Shown: one piece after another, positions 1 to 9,886 of the stretch
Numbering within the stretch: position 1 is the stretch's first letter
Layout of the letters: every line of letters begins with the position of its first letter
From: CBINFS01 sp966250015
GTDB taxonomy: Bacteria > Bacteroidota > Rhodothermia > Rhodothermales > DASSAV01
NCBI GenBank assembly: GCA_966250015.1
Contig: CBINFS010000031.1
Span: forward strand, 1-43,299
Direction: 5' to 3'
Length of the DNA: 43,299 nt
Position numbers and translations under genes: made by a program
Notes under the pieces: generated by a model
Told to the model about the DNA's origin: nothing
Database searches by the model: none
Seen by the model: the letters and a program-made list of their open reading frames with translations, nothing else

Positions 1-110
1 GGCCCTTTTCTACCTCGCCAGCCCCACGTCCAACCTCCCCCCACTGCAGCCGGTAGCAGAGCGTGTTGCTGGCCTGTAGCGGTCTCGAACTCGCATTGTC
101 TTGATAAATA

Positions 111-962
111 ATGACCCGCCGATACACCAAAAGATTTCCGGAGGAAGAGGCCATTCTCGCTATTGTGGAAGCGATGGAGGTGGATGATTTCCTCCACGAG
201 CACTTCGTTCTGAAAGGTGGAAACGCGCTCAGGCTTGCATACCATGGTGTTCGGGCTTCGGTTGATCTCGACTTTACCTCGATTGACTCGCATGCTCACC
301 AGGAGCACCGTGCCACTGAAGCGCTCCTTGATGAGTTTTGCTCGAGATTGAACCAGGCCTTAGAGAGTGTAAAGCATCGTTTTGGCTTTACGCTAATGAG
401 CGTCCAGAAAGCTTGCGTACAGCCACGACACCTTATACATCGGACTTTTCCTTCACTGGAGATTTCGGTTGGCTACTCGCGAAACCCTCAGGGTCGTTTA
501 CCGCTTAATGATTCAATTCGACTTGACGTTTCGCTCAATGACGTCGTATGTGAGGATGAGTATGTTGAGGTGGGGGAGTCTTACGTGCACATTTCAAGCC
601 TCGACGATATTATTGCCGAGAAACTTCGTGCTCTACTCCAGCAGATCCCTCGAAATCGGAATAGACCCAACGACGTATATGATATATGGTTTTACTGGAC
701 TCACGTTCGACGTATCCTGGATTTTGAAAAGATAGCGTCTTTCCTTGTCCACAAGTCTCGTGATCGTGATCAAATTTTCCCGATCACGAGAGAATCATTT
801 TATGTAGAAGAGATCAGGCAGCGCGCCTCGGTCGGATTCGACGCAATTCAAGACCACTTACCGCCCGGTCAGCAGTTACCCTCTTTCGACGATGCATTTG
901 CGGCGGTTCTTGCCCTTGTGGATGAGTTGAATATGTCGGATGTTCGAGCGACTCAAGAATAG
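111..962 (+). CDS. AbiEii-type nucleotidyltransferase toxin
   Basis: Nucleotidyltransferase of the AbiEii/AbiGii family, the toxin half of type IV toxin-antitoxin and phage-abortive systems; the family acts on tRNA or other RNA using NTPs. Visible are the catalytic GG (residues 36-37, LKGGNALRLAY), the paired acidic residues VDLDF (Asp52, Asp54) and the downstream helix with DDIIAEKLRAL and NDVYDIW at about 164-192. Length (283 aa) is normal. A TAA lies in frame two codons upstream, so ATG 111 is the first possible start; no Shine-Dalgarno is obvious. GC content is clearly below the neighbouring core genes, suggesting transfer. It is not in an operon with its presumed antitoxin but runs tail to tail into it, with a 10-bp overlap of the 3' ends. 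Confidence 0.88.
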   Translation: MTRRYTKRFPEEEAILAIVEAMEVDDFLHEHFVLKGGNALRLAYHGVRASVDLDFTSIDSHAHQEHRATEALLDEFCSRLNQALESVKHRFGFTLMSVQKACVQPRHLIHRTFPSLEISVGYSRNPQGRLPLNDSIRLDVSLNDVVCEDEYVEVGESYVHISSLDDIIAEKLRALLQQIPRNRNRPNDVYDIWFYWTHVRRILDFEKIASFLVHKSRDRDQIFPITRESFYVEEIRQRASVGFDAIQDHLPPGQQLPSFDDAFAAVLALVDELNMSDVRATQE

Positions 963-1903
963 CTGGCGTCTCGATTTTCCAGAATAGAAATTGGATAGTT
1001 TATGGACAAGCTCCATTCTTCGCTATAAGTAGGGCTGTACTCCCTTTCTGGATCAAGAAGACGGGATCCGCCCCGTTGGGTCTTCTCACGCTTCCAATCA
1101 GTATGACTTGGATGATAGAGGTCGAGCGTTTCCATGACGAAGCCAACACGCTGATAAAGTATGGACTGGTCGAACCGTTCAGTGTAAGCTATGAGGCGAT
1201 CTACGTTTATACGCTCCAAAGCCCTAACCCATCCCCGGAAAACTTCACCAAGTCCTCCACAATACTTGGGGTAGCGTAGTCCGTCGATGAGGGTTCGCTC
1301 AAGATCTGTACAGCGAAGTGGAGCACCTTCGAAGGAGGTTTCCGTAATGCCGAACAACCATTCACGTTTTATCGAATGGGTTTTTATCTCGAAACCATGG
1401 AACTTTGAAAAGTGATAAGTGGGAGGGAGTTCGTGCAACCTCCATTCTGATGGCCGACTGCCAAGAGGGACGTTGGTATCTGCAGCAGGCTCTTCTGTTC
1501 GATCCGGTTTGGTCGAGCGGATAACCGACCTATCTCCAGGTGAAATATTAATAAGGTGTAGCTTTTTTGATCGTTGATCGGTTAAACGATGAAGTTCCAG
1601 CGCGGTAGCATAACAAAATACGCCCATCCAATAAGCTTCACCGATAGCCTCATAGACGTTGATGGTTTTTCTGGCGTAGGGACTAGTTACCTGGTAGAGA
1701 CCACCCCTGTTTTGATCTATAGGTCGTATTAGTCCATCCCTTTCCAATTTTCGGATGATCCGCCGGACCTTGTTCTCGTCATAGAAAGGATCGATGTTAC
1801 GGCGAAGGTAAAGATTTGCTCTCCAGGTCGATAGGATGTGTCTACCCTCAGCAGCCAGTGATTTCAAGACAAGTATTGGCTCAGGGATCTGTATGTCTTC
1901 CAT
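953..1903 (-). CDS. AbiEi-like antitoxin / transcriptional regulator
   Basis: Likely the partner antitoxin of the AbiEii toxin. The N-terminal 75 residues form a winged-helix (VRRIIRKLERDGLIRPID, then a GGLYQVT wing), and the C-terminal half carries the AbiEi signature TDLERTLIDGLRYPKYCGG at about 212-230. The family represses its own promoter by binding inverted repeats and neutralises the toxin without a tight complex. Start ATG 1903 lies only 2 nt from an 18-bp-arm perfect palindrome, which fits autoregulation and leaves no room for a normal ribosome-binding site. The gene converges on the toxin; in characterised abiE loci the antitoxin precedes the toxin in one operon. Low GC like the toxin gene. 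Confidence 0.82.
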   Translation of the reverse strand: MEDIQIPEPILVLKSLAAEGRHILSTWRANLYLRRNIDPFYDENKVRRIIRKLERDGLIRPIDQNRGGLYQVTSPYARKTINVYEAIGEAYWMGVFCYATALELHRLTDQRSKKLHLINISPGDRSVIRSTKPDRTEEPAADTNVPLGSRPSEWRLHELPPTYHFSKFHGFEIKTHSIKREWLFGITETSFEGAPLRCTDLERTLIDGLRYPKYCGGLGEVFRGWVRALERINVDRLIAYTERFDQSILYQRVGFVMETLDLYHPSHTDWKREKTQRGGSRLLDPEREYSPTYSEEWSLSINYPISILENRDASYS

Positions 1904-1905
1904 AT

Positions 1906-1942
1906 GCCCTTATATTGAGTCCTAAGGACTCAATATAAGGGC
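1906..1942. promoter_or_regulatory. Perfect palindrome at AbiEi start (candidate operator)
   Basis: Two 18-bp arms, perfectly complementary, separated by one base (A1924). It abuts the AbiEi start codon. The centre reads TGAGTCCTAAGGACTCA. In the antitoxin transcript it would fold into a very stable hairpin just before AUG. It shares a 17-bp core, TGNGTCCTNAGGACNCA, with the palindrome at 2027-2065. An operator for the AbiEi winged helix is the simplest reading; an RNA-level control hairpin is the alternative. Confidence 0.75.
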
Positions 1943-2026
1943 AGTACAAGTATTTTTCAACAGTCATACAGATATTTTGTCAATTTTTTGACGATCCTTT
2001 TATCATTGGGAACAAAACATCGTGGT

Positions 2027-2065
2027 GGAGATATAACTGCGTCCTCAGGACGCAGTTATATCTCC
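2027..2065. promoter_or_regulatory. Second perfect palindrome (candidate operator)
   Basis: Two 19-bp perfectly complementary arms around a single central base (C2046), centre TGCGTCCTCAGGACGCA. It lies about 122 bp centre to centre from the palindrome next to the AbiEi start and shares its inner core, while the outer arms differ in sequence but remain perfectly paired. No U-tract follows on either strand, so it is not a typical terminator. Confidence 0.7.
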
Positions 2066-2340
2066 GCGGGCAACAAAATATGTTCAACCTCAAGTATTAA
2101 AGCAAAACGAATTTGCTAAATAAGTACGTCCGCGGTTTTATAGCAGGTATTCCACGCTCGTGTTCGTATTCGGGGAAATGACGCTTTTCTAATGTTTTTG
2201 GTCGAAATTTGCACCCTGCCCCCTTTCTGTTAAAAACCTACCGCTATGGCACCAGGCATCTGATTTGGCTGTACTCGATCCTCCATTCAAAAAATCATTC
2301 GCGAACACCCGTGTCATTCGGCGGACAGTTGTTTTGTACG

Positions 2341-2377
2341 TAAAAAACCGGTTGGGCAGTATTTCCACCCAACCGGT
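2341..2377 (-). terminator. Rho-independent terminator of the MerR-DUF6448 operon
   Basis: Read on the minus strand: a 10-bp perfect stem (ACCGGTTGGG paired with CCCAACCGGT), an 11-nt loop, then a run of six T. It sits about 25 nt past the stop codon of the DUF6448 gene. Confidence 0.85.
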
Positions 2378-2400
2378 CTAGCCGTCAAATACCAGATATT

Positions 2401-3018
2401 TTAGTGGTCGTAGGCGTGGGATCCGTGGCCGCGGCTTTCGAGCGCGTGTTTCGTCAGCGCGTCGATCTCCTCGGCGAGGTGTGTAAAGAGGACGTAGGCA
2501 TGGACGTATTTCCGACCGGCTTCAACGTTGTGGTCGGCGTGTGCACGGGCTTCGTAGGCGTGGGCGAAACGCTCGGCGAGCGCCTCCTGAAGGTTGTGAA
2601 CGAGCAGGTTTGAAAGCGCCTCGACGGAGCCCGTTTCGAGCGCGTGGTCCGCCGCCGCGATGGCGGGCGCTACCGTCGTGGCGGGCTTGAGTCCCGTATA
2701 CCCCACGCCTTCGCTCATTCGGTGCAGCCGCACGACGGTTTCGAAAAAGTACATGTCGGCCATCTCGCGCACTTCGGCGCTTGTGTCGCGAACCTTCGTC
2801 GTCCGCTCAAAGGCAGCTCTTACCTCGGCTTCGTCGTCTGCCGTAACCCACTTGAGCACCGGCTCGACGTTGCCCGATTCGAGAGCTTTCTTGGCATCTT
2901 GCACGACAGGTCCGTTCATCGTGTCGCAGTGCGCGCTTGCTGGCATCGGGCCGATAAAGGATACCGCAGCAAAGAGTAAGAGGATCGCAATCAATCTCGT
3001 ATTCTGGTACGTGTTCAT
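2401..3018 (-). CDS. DUF6448 family secreted His-rich protein
   Basis: A 205-aa exported protein of the DUF6448 type, function unknown. It has an N-terminal signal peptide (hydrophobic 9-22, cleavage after ASA at about 29), leaving His30-Cys31 at the mature N-terminus. The body is helical with the family-like stretches MADMYFFETVVRLHR (about 86-100) and GYTGLKPAT (about 107-115). Thirteen histidines, many in the last 65 residues, suggest metal binding (inference). A longer open frame continues upstream to 3441, but that part is only the antisense-frame shadow of the MerR gene; ATG 3018 directly precedes the signal peptide. It follows merR by 37 nt, so the two are probably co-transcribed and the MerR protein likely controls it. 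Confidence 0.75.
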   Translation of the reverse strand: MNTYQNTRLIAILLLFAAVSFIGPMPASAHCDTMNGPVVQDAKKALESGNVEPVLKWVTADDEAEVRAAFERTTKVRDTSAEVREMADMYFFETVVRLHRMSEGVGYTGLKPATTVAPAIAAADHALETGSVEALSNLLVHNLQEALAERFAHAYEARAHADHNVEAGRKYVHAYVLFTHLAEEIDALTKHALESRGHGSHAYDH

Positions 3019-3055
3019 TTCGATTATCTCGGTTGTTTGTGAGGGGATAAGAGAG

Positions 3056-3484
3056 TCAGTTGGTTTGATCTTCCAGGGCGTGGAGCACCAGGCACGACTC
3101 GGGCGATCCGTGGTGGTCACATGCCTCAGCCAGCTCCACCAGTTTCTGCCGGATGCGTAGCAGGTCCTCGATCTTTCGATCGATCTCTTGAATCTTGCCG
3201 CTCGTCCTGGCTCGTACCGCCGCCCCGGCGCCCGGTACGACGCGTAGACTGAGCAGCTCGCGGATCTCGTCGAGCGTGAACCCGAGGTCCTGCGCCCGCT
3301 TGATGAACCGGATGTACGTGGCGTGCTCCGGCCCGTACTGCCGGTATCCCGACGCCGACCTCCTCGGCTCAGGTAAAAGTCCGCGCGACTCGTAATACCG
3401 CACGGTGTGGATGTTGACGCCGGCCATCTCGGCCAGCTCACCTGTCTTGAGCGTCTCCCCTGATGGTTTCATATCCCGATCCAT
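3056..3484 (-). CDS. MerR family transcriptional regulator
   Basis: A 142-aa MerR regulator. The N-terminal winged helix is classic (TGELAEMAGVNIHTVRYYE, about 14-32, then RRSASGYRQYG), followed by the second helix pair and the long dimerisation helix (about 95-120). The C-terminus has Cys122, His124-125 and Cys131 in a short loop like the metal-binding loop of ZntR/CadR/MerR proteins. However, the cysteine normally found just before the dimerisation helix (near 79-82 in CueR and MerR) is absent; that stretch reads VVPGAGAAVRAR. The ligand may therefore be unusual. It is the first gene of an operon with the DUF6448 gene. Start ATG 3484 is uncertain; ATG 3472 (MKPSG) is equally possible. Confidence 0.87.
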   Translation of the reverse strand: MDRDMKPSGETLKTGELAEMAGVNIHTVRYYESRGLLPEPRRSASGYRQYGPEHATYIRFIKRAQDLGFTLDEIRELLSLRVVPGAGAAVRARTSGKIQEIDRKIEDLLRIRQKLVELAEACDHHGSPESCLVLHALEDQTN

Positions 3485-3508
3485 TCGTGTTGACGAGAGG
3501 TGGTACAG

Positions 3509-3526
3509 CCTTGAGTATACTCTAGG
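3509..3526. promoter_or_regulatory. MerR-type dyad operator
   Basis: An 18-bp dyad, CCTTGAGTATACTCTAGG: the inner ten bases are a perfect palindrome and the outer CCT/AGG also pair. On the plus strand it resembles known lead/cadmium MerR operators with their TTGA...CTAGAGGGT pattern. It lies 25 nt upstream of the merR start. I could not identify a convincing -10 element on either side. Confidence 0.6.
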
Positions 3527-3701
3527 GTTTCGGACTTCATGTATTCTTCACAAATGCGAGTGCAGTCACAACTGCCACTTTCTTGTCAGGCCGTGAAATT
3601 CAGGCTGGCAATTCGGATAATTTTATCTTAATCTACGACGGTGCGCCGCCGCAAACCGGCCGCCGTATGAAGTGAAAGCCAGAAATCTCAGAGTCGATCC
3701 C

Positions 3702-4856
3702 ATGAAACGAGAGGTGATCAAAGCAACCGCCTGGGGGCTGCTGGTCACGGCGATACTGGCTGTGCTCATCGTGATCGGCTCCCGCAATCTGGCGCACTTC
3801 GACGCTGCCCTCGTCGCCTACACGTTCGCCGTTCTCTTTGCCACGTTCGGGCTCACCTATCGCTACACCATGTGGCTGCAACGCCCTCCTACGGGCGTAT
3901 ACTGGCGGAGAGGCTGGCAGGCCTTTTTCAAACGCGGCTTCAGGCTCCGTAACCTCGGCGTGTGGTTCCGACGCTTCGGCTCCCAGGTCCTGGCGAACCG
4001 CTTCATCTTCGAGCGGGACCGCCTCAGGGGCCTCACGCACCTCTTGATCATGTGGGGCTGCATCATCGCCGTCCTGATCACGTTTCCTCTGGTTTTCGGC
4101 TGGCTCTACTTCATCCCTGCGGAAGGCAACCCCGGCTGGTACCGGGTCGCCGTTTTCGGCTTCCCCACCATCGCCTTCCCGGCTTACTCGGCAATAGCCT
4201 TTTTCATTTTTCACGGACTCGTCTGGTCCTCTTTCCTCGTGATTGCGGGCGTCATGCTCGCCGTTCGCCGCCGCATGCGCGACGAAGGCGCCGCGGCCGT
4301 GCAGCGCTACGTCGAGGACTTTATGCCGCTCATCCTGCTCTTTGCCGTGAGCCTTACCGGCCTCATGCTCACGGCGAGCTATACCTGGATGAAGGGCTAC
4401 GCCTACAATTTCATCGCCATCCTGCACGCGATCACCGTGATCGGCACGTTTGTCTGGCTGCCCTTCGGCAAGTTCTTTCACATTTTCCAGCGCCCGGCCC
4501 AGCTCGGCGTCGGCTTTTACAAGGACGTCGGCTCCGAAAGTGAACTTGCCCATTGCCGGCGCTGTGGCCACCCGTTCACTTCACGCATGAAGGTCGAGGA
4601 CCTGATCGAGGTCGAAAGGGCGCTGGGCTACCGCTACGAGATCCCCGGGAGCGAAACCGGCCACTACCAGTGGATTTGCCCGCCTTGCCGGCGCGCTTCA
4701 CTCTCCATCGCCCAGGGGCTCGTCTGGCAGGGTGAGCGTGGCGGCGGTCCCTTGCCCGAACCGGATGGGCGCCCCAGGCCGATGCCGCAGTACGCCAACC
4801 CGGGCCTCGGCGAAGGCCCTCTCGGTGAAGAAGACGCGCGCAACTTCCATCCTTGA
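3702..4856 (+). CDS. NarI/DsrM-like heme b membrane subunit with zinc-ribbon tail
   Basis: Integral membrane electron-transfer subunit, probably quinol-facing, for the adjacent molybdoenzyme. There are about seven hydrophobic segments (8-27, 35-55, 111-137, 150-187, 207-228, 233-257). Candidate heme ligands are His113, His171, His242 and His260. The stretch ILHAITVIGTFVWLPFGKFF followed by H-x-F-x-x-P matches the last helix of NarI/DsrM-type subunits. The soluble C-terminal tail has two CxxC pairs (Cys285/288 and Cys326/329), a zinc-ribbon or rubredoxin-like knuckle not found in plain NarI. ATG 3702 is preferred; a GTG at 3672 is in frame, and neither has a clear ribosome-binding site. It starts the operon and ends 13 nt before the molybdoenzyme start. 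Confidence 0.72.
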   Translation: MKREVIKATAWGLLVTAILAVLIVIGSRNLAHFDAALVAYTFAVLFATFGLTYRYTMWLQRPPTGVYWRRGWQAFFKRGFRLRNLGVWFRRFGSQVLANRFIFERDRLRGLTHLLIMWGCIIAVLITFPLVFGWLYFIPAEGNPGWYRVAVFGFPTIAFPAYSAIAFFIFHGLVWSSFLVIAGVMLAVRRRMRDEGAAAVQRYVEDFMPLILLFAVSLTGLMLTASYTWMKGYAYNFIAILHAITVIGTFVWLPFGKFFHIFQRPAQLGVGFYKDVGSESELAHCRRCGHPFTSRMKVEDLIEVERALGYRYEIPGSETGHYQWICPPCRRASLSIAQGLVWQGERGGGPLPEPDGRPRPMPQYANPGLGEGPLGEEDARNFHP

Positions 4857-4869
4857 AAATGGACCCGAC

Positions 4870-7140
<2,271 letters not shown>

Positions 7141-7157
7141 CCTGTACCCAAGGAGCG

Positions 7158-7370
7158 ATGACCACCCACCGCGACGTTTCGAACATCCGGACAGTGCTTG
7201 ACCCGTTGCAGGCGTGCATCGAAACGGCCCTGCAGCGCTACGAGGAGGCAAAAATCAGCGGGCTCTGCCACGAGGGTGCGTGGGAGGTGGCTATCGAGAC
7301 TCTTCGCACGCTACCAGCCGAACGAAGGGCCAGTGCGGAACGGACTCTGAAAGAGAAGATCGTCGAATGA
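7158..7370 (+). CDS. Small conserved-looking protein in the molybdoenzyme operon
   Basis: A 70-aa, mainly helical, acidic soluble protein that I do not recognise. It lies between the molybdoenzyme and ferredoxin genes, with 17 nt to the former. ATG 7158 is preceded by AAGGAG at 7150-7155, which is close; a GTG at 7137 overlapping the upstream stop is in frame. Two cysteines (in LQACIE and SGLCHEGAWE) and a helix-rich C-terminus are the visible features. Position suggests an assembly or small structural subunit (inference). Confidence 0.65.
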   Translation: MTTHRDVSNIRTVLDPLQACIETALQRYEEAKISGLCHEGAWEVAIETLRTLPAERRASAERTLKEKIVE

Positions 7371-7376
7371 AGGAGG
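7370..7376 (+). promoter_or_regulatory. Strong ribosome-binding site deciding a GTG start
   Basis: AAGGAGG lies six bases before GTG 7383 and overlaps the stop of the preceding small gene. It fixes the GTG as the ferredoxin start rather than the internal ATG at 7401. Confidence 0.8.
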
Positions 7377-7382
7377 TGAGTC

Positions 7383-8024
<642 letters not shown>

Positions 8025-8029
8025 CTCTT

Positions 8030-8581
8030 ATGATGCAGAAAGACCCCGATCAGGTCACCGTACCGCCCGACGGACAACCGCTCGCCTTGCAGCCGAAATG
8101 GCGACAGGATTTCCCGATCGACTGGCCCGAAGACGAATACGTCTCCCGCCGCGACCTGATCAAGTTCATCGTTTTGACGAGCCTCGCCTTCACCACGGGA
8201 CAGTTCTGGCTGTTGGGGAAGGAGCTCTTCAGGCGGCAGGTGCGGACGTATCCCGAAATGCGGGTGGCGGCCGTTGGCGACGTGCCCGTCGGCGGCTCGC
8301 TCGTATTCAACTATCCCGAGGGCGACCATGCCCCGCGCCTGCTCGTTCGGACCGGCAGCGACACCTTCGTCGCCTACGACCAGCAGTGTACCCACCTGTT
8401 ATGCCCCGTCTTCCCCCGTGTGGAAGACGGCACCCTCCACTGCCCCTGCCACAACGGGCTTTTCGACCTCGAAACGGGAAGGCCCATCGCCGGCCCACCC
8501 CGAAGACCGCTCGCCCGCGTCACGCTCGAGATACGGGACGGGGTCATCTACGCAACCGGTCTGGAACCGAGAACGACATGA
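8030..8581 (+). CDS. Rieske [2Fe-2S] protein
   Basis: A 183-aa membrane-anchored Rieske protein. Cluster ligands are visible as CTH (Cys120, His122) and CPCH (Cys138, His141), with Cys125 and Cys140 able to form the usual disulfide. A 38-residue N-terminal tail precedes an uncleaved signal anchor with a twin-arginine motif, SRRDLIKF (39-46), then a hydrophobic stretch to about 63. In characterised Rieske proteins this type of anchor is Tat-exported, placing the cluster on the outer face, whereas the molybdoenzyme and ferredoxin appear cytoplasmic. Its last bases overlap the next gene (ATGA). Confidence 0.9.
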   Translation: MMQKDPDQVTVPPDGQPLALQPKWRQDFPIDWPEDEYVSRRDLIKFIVLTSLAFTTGQFWLLGKELFRRQVRTYPEMRVAAVGDVPVGGSLVFNYPEGDHAPRLLVRTGSDTFVAYDQQCTHLLCPVFPRVEDGTLHCPCHNGLFDLETGRPIAGPPRRPLARVTLEIRDGVIYATGLEPRTT

Positions 8582-8808
8582 ACGGAAGACGGCTACACTT
8601 CACCCGGAGCCGGCGCATGACGGTCGTGAACGGAATGCTGACGTTCATCATCCTGATCGTCATCCTGCAGCTCTGGCTCCTGACCGCCACGATGAATGCT
8701 TACCTCGGCGGCGACACGTCGATCCTGTGGCCTGCTGCCCTGGCCAGCCTCGTCTGCCTCGTGCTCAACGTGGGCTTACTGTGGTACCTCTACAGTATGG
8801 AGCGCTGA
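8578..8808 (+). CDS. Small two-helix membrane protein, DUF6755-like
   Basis: A 76-aa protein with two transmembrane helices (about 18-40 and 49-71) separated by the loop MNAYLGGDTSILW. It resembles the DUF6755 family, small proteins encoded next to Rieske genes; the family assignment is from memory. The ATG overlaps the Rieske stop as ATGA and the next gene starts 3 nt after its stop, so it is translationally coupled on both sides. Probably a structural subunit of the membrane complex. The longer open frame beginning at 8098 is a shadow of the Rieske gene. Confidence 0.75.
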   Translation: MNGRRLHFTRSRRMTVVNGMLTFIILIVILQLWLLTATMNAYLGGDTSILWPAALASLVCLVLNVGLLWYLYSMER

Positions 8809-8811
8809 GCG

Positions 8812-9867
8812 GTGCTGCTGCATACCATCGACGAAGCCGTCAGCAACCTCTTCCCGGGCTACTTCGCGCTCGTGATGGCCACCGGCATCGTGTCCATCGC
8901 CACCTACTTCCTTGGGATGACGGAGATAGCCGTATTCTTGCTCGTCCTCAACATCCTGGCTTACGTCATACTCTGGATCCTGACGATCGCGAGGCTCGTC
9001 CGATACTTCCCCCGCTTTCTCGAGGACCTCACCAGCCACATCCGGGGTGCCGGCTTCTTTACCCTCGTTGCCGGAACGTGCGTTCTCGGGAGTCAGCTAG
9101 TCGTCGTGACGAACCTGCCCACTGTGGCGCTTGCCCTCTGGTGGCTCGGCCTGCTCCTCTGGGTGCTTTTTACGTATACCTTCTTCACCGCCATCACCGT
9201 CCGGGAAGAAAAGCCGACCCTCGAACGAGGGATCAACGGCGCCTGGTTGATCGCCATTGTGGCCACACAATCCGTCTCCGTCCTTGGAACTCTGCTCGCC
9301 GGCGTCCACGAGACGGCGCGCCCGGTTCTGCTCTTTTTTACGCTCTGCATGTACCTGATCGGGTGTATGCTCTACCTCTTCGTGATCACGCTCATCTTCT
9401 ACCGGTTTTCCTTCTTTCGGCTTACGATGGCCGCGCTCACCCCACCCTACTGGATCAACATGGGCGCCGTTGCCATCACGACCCTGGCCGGGGCAGGGCT
9501 TATCCTGCAGGCGGACCAGTGGTTCCTACTCACCGACCTGCTGCCCTTCCTCAAAGGGTTTACCCTGTTCTTCTGGGCGGTGGCCACGTGGTGGATCCCG
9601 CTCCTCTTCATCCTCGGCGCCTGGCGCCACCTTTACAAAGGTTACCCCTTCACCTATGACCCTCAGTACTGGGGAATGGTCTTCCCTCTGGGCATGTACA
9701 CCGCCTGCACCTACCGGCTCTCGTTAGCGCTCGACGTGCCGTTTCTGGAAATCATTCCCCGGTACTTCATTTACGTCGCCCTCGCCGCCTGGCTCGTCAC
9801 CTTTTTTGGCCTCCTTCACCAGCTGGTACTGGGGTTGTTTTCTGGACCTTCTGTAACCAGAAGTTGA
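8812..9867 (+). CDS. TDT/TehA-SLAC1 family anion transporter
   Basis: A 351-aa, roughly ten-helix membrane protein with the tellurite-resistance/dicarboxylate transporter (TDT) look: FPGYFALVMATGIVSIA at the start, paired helices throughout and a conserved aromatic gate region. Relatives include TehA and the plant SLAC1 channel, which passes chloride and nitrate. Start GTG 8812 lies 3 nt after the preceding stop. As the last gene of the molybdoenzyme operon it may move the substrate or product (nitrate or nitrite), but this is inference from context only. Confidence 0.83.
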   Translation: MLLHTIDEAVSNLFPGYFALVMATGIVSIATYFLGMTEIAVFLLVLNILAYVILWILTIARLVRYFPRFLEDLTSHIRGAGFFTLVAGTCVLGSQLVVVTNLPTVALALWWLGLLLWVLFTYTFFTAITVREEKPTLERGINGAWLIAIVATQSVSVLGTLLAGVHETARPVLLFFTLCMYLIGCMLYLFVITLIFYRFSFFRLTMAALTPPYWINMGAVAITTLAGAGLILQADQWFLLTDLLPFLKGFTLFFWAVATWWIPLLFILGAWRHLYKGYPFTYDPQYWGMVFPLGMYTACTYRLSLALDVPFLEIIPRYFIYVALAAWLVTFFGLLHQLVLGLFSGPSVTRS

Positions 9868-9886
9868 ATAGGAGCTCCTGATGTGT

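Larger units (their letters stand above)
1943..2400. other. AT-rich intergenic region
   Basis: About 460 bp with no credible coding frame. It contains the second palindrome and the terminator described separately. The rest is AT-rich and shows no RNA gene or transposase remnant that I can recognise. It forms the boundary between the low-GC toxin-antitoxin pair and the GC-rich core genes. Confidence 0.6.

Noticed and set aside
1..110. Search for a tRNA or attachment site before the toxin gene
   Set aside because: No cloverleaf-compatible sequence or terminal direct repeat was seen; the bases before 111 are unremarkable.
2401..3441. 346-aa open frame spanning the DUF6448 gene and part of merR
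   Set aside because: The N-terminal 141 residues are Arg/Ser-rich and are merely the alternative frame of merR; the DUF6448 protein starts at 3018 with a clear signal peptide.
3633..4571. 312-aa minus-strand open frame opposite the heme b subunit
   Set aside because: The translation is charged low-complexity (E, R, D, A) with no hydrophobic core or motifs, typical of an antisense shadow of a GC-rich gene.
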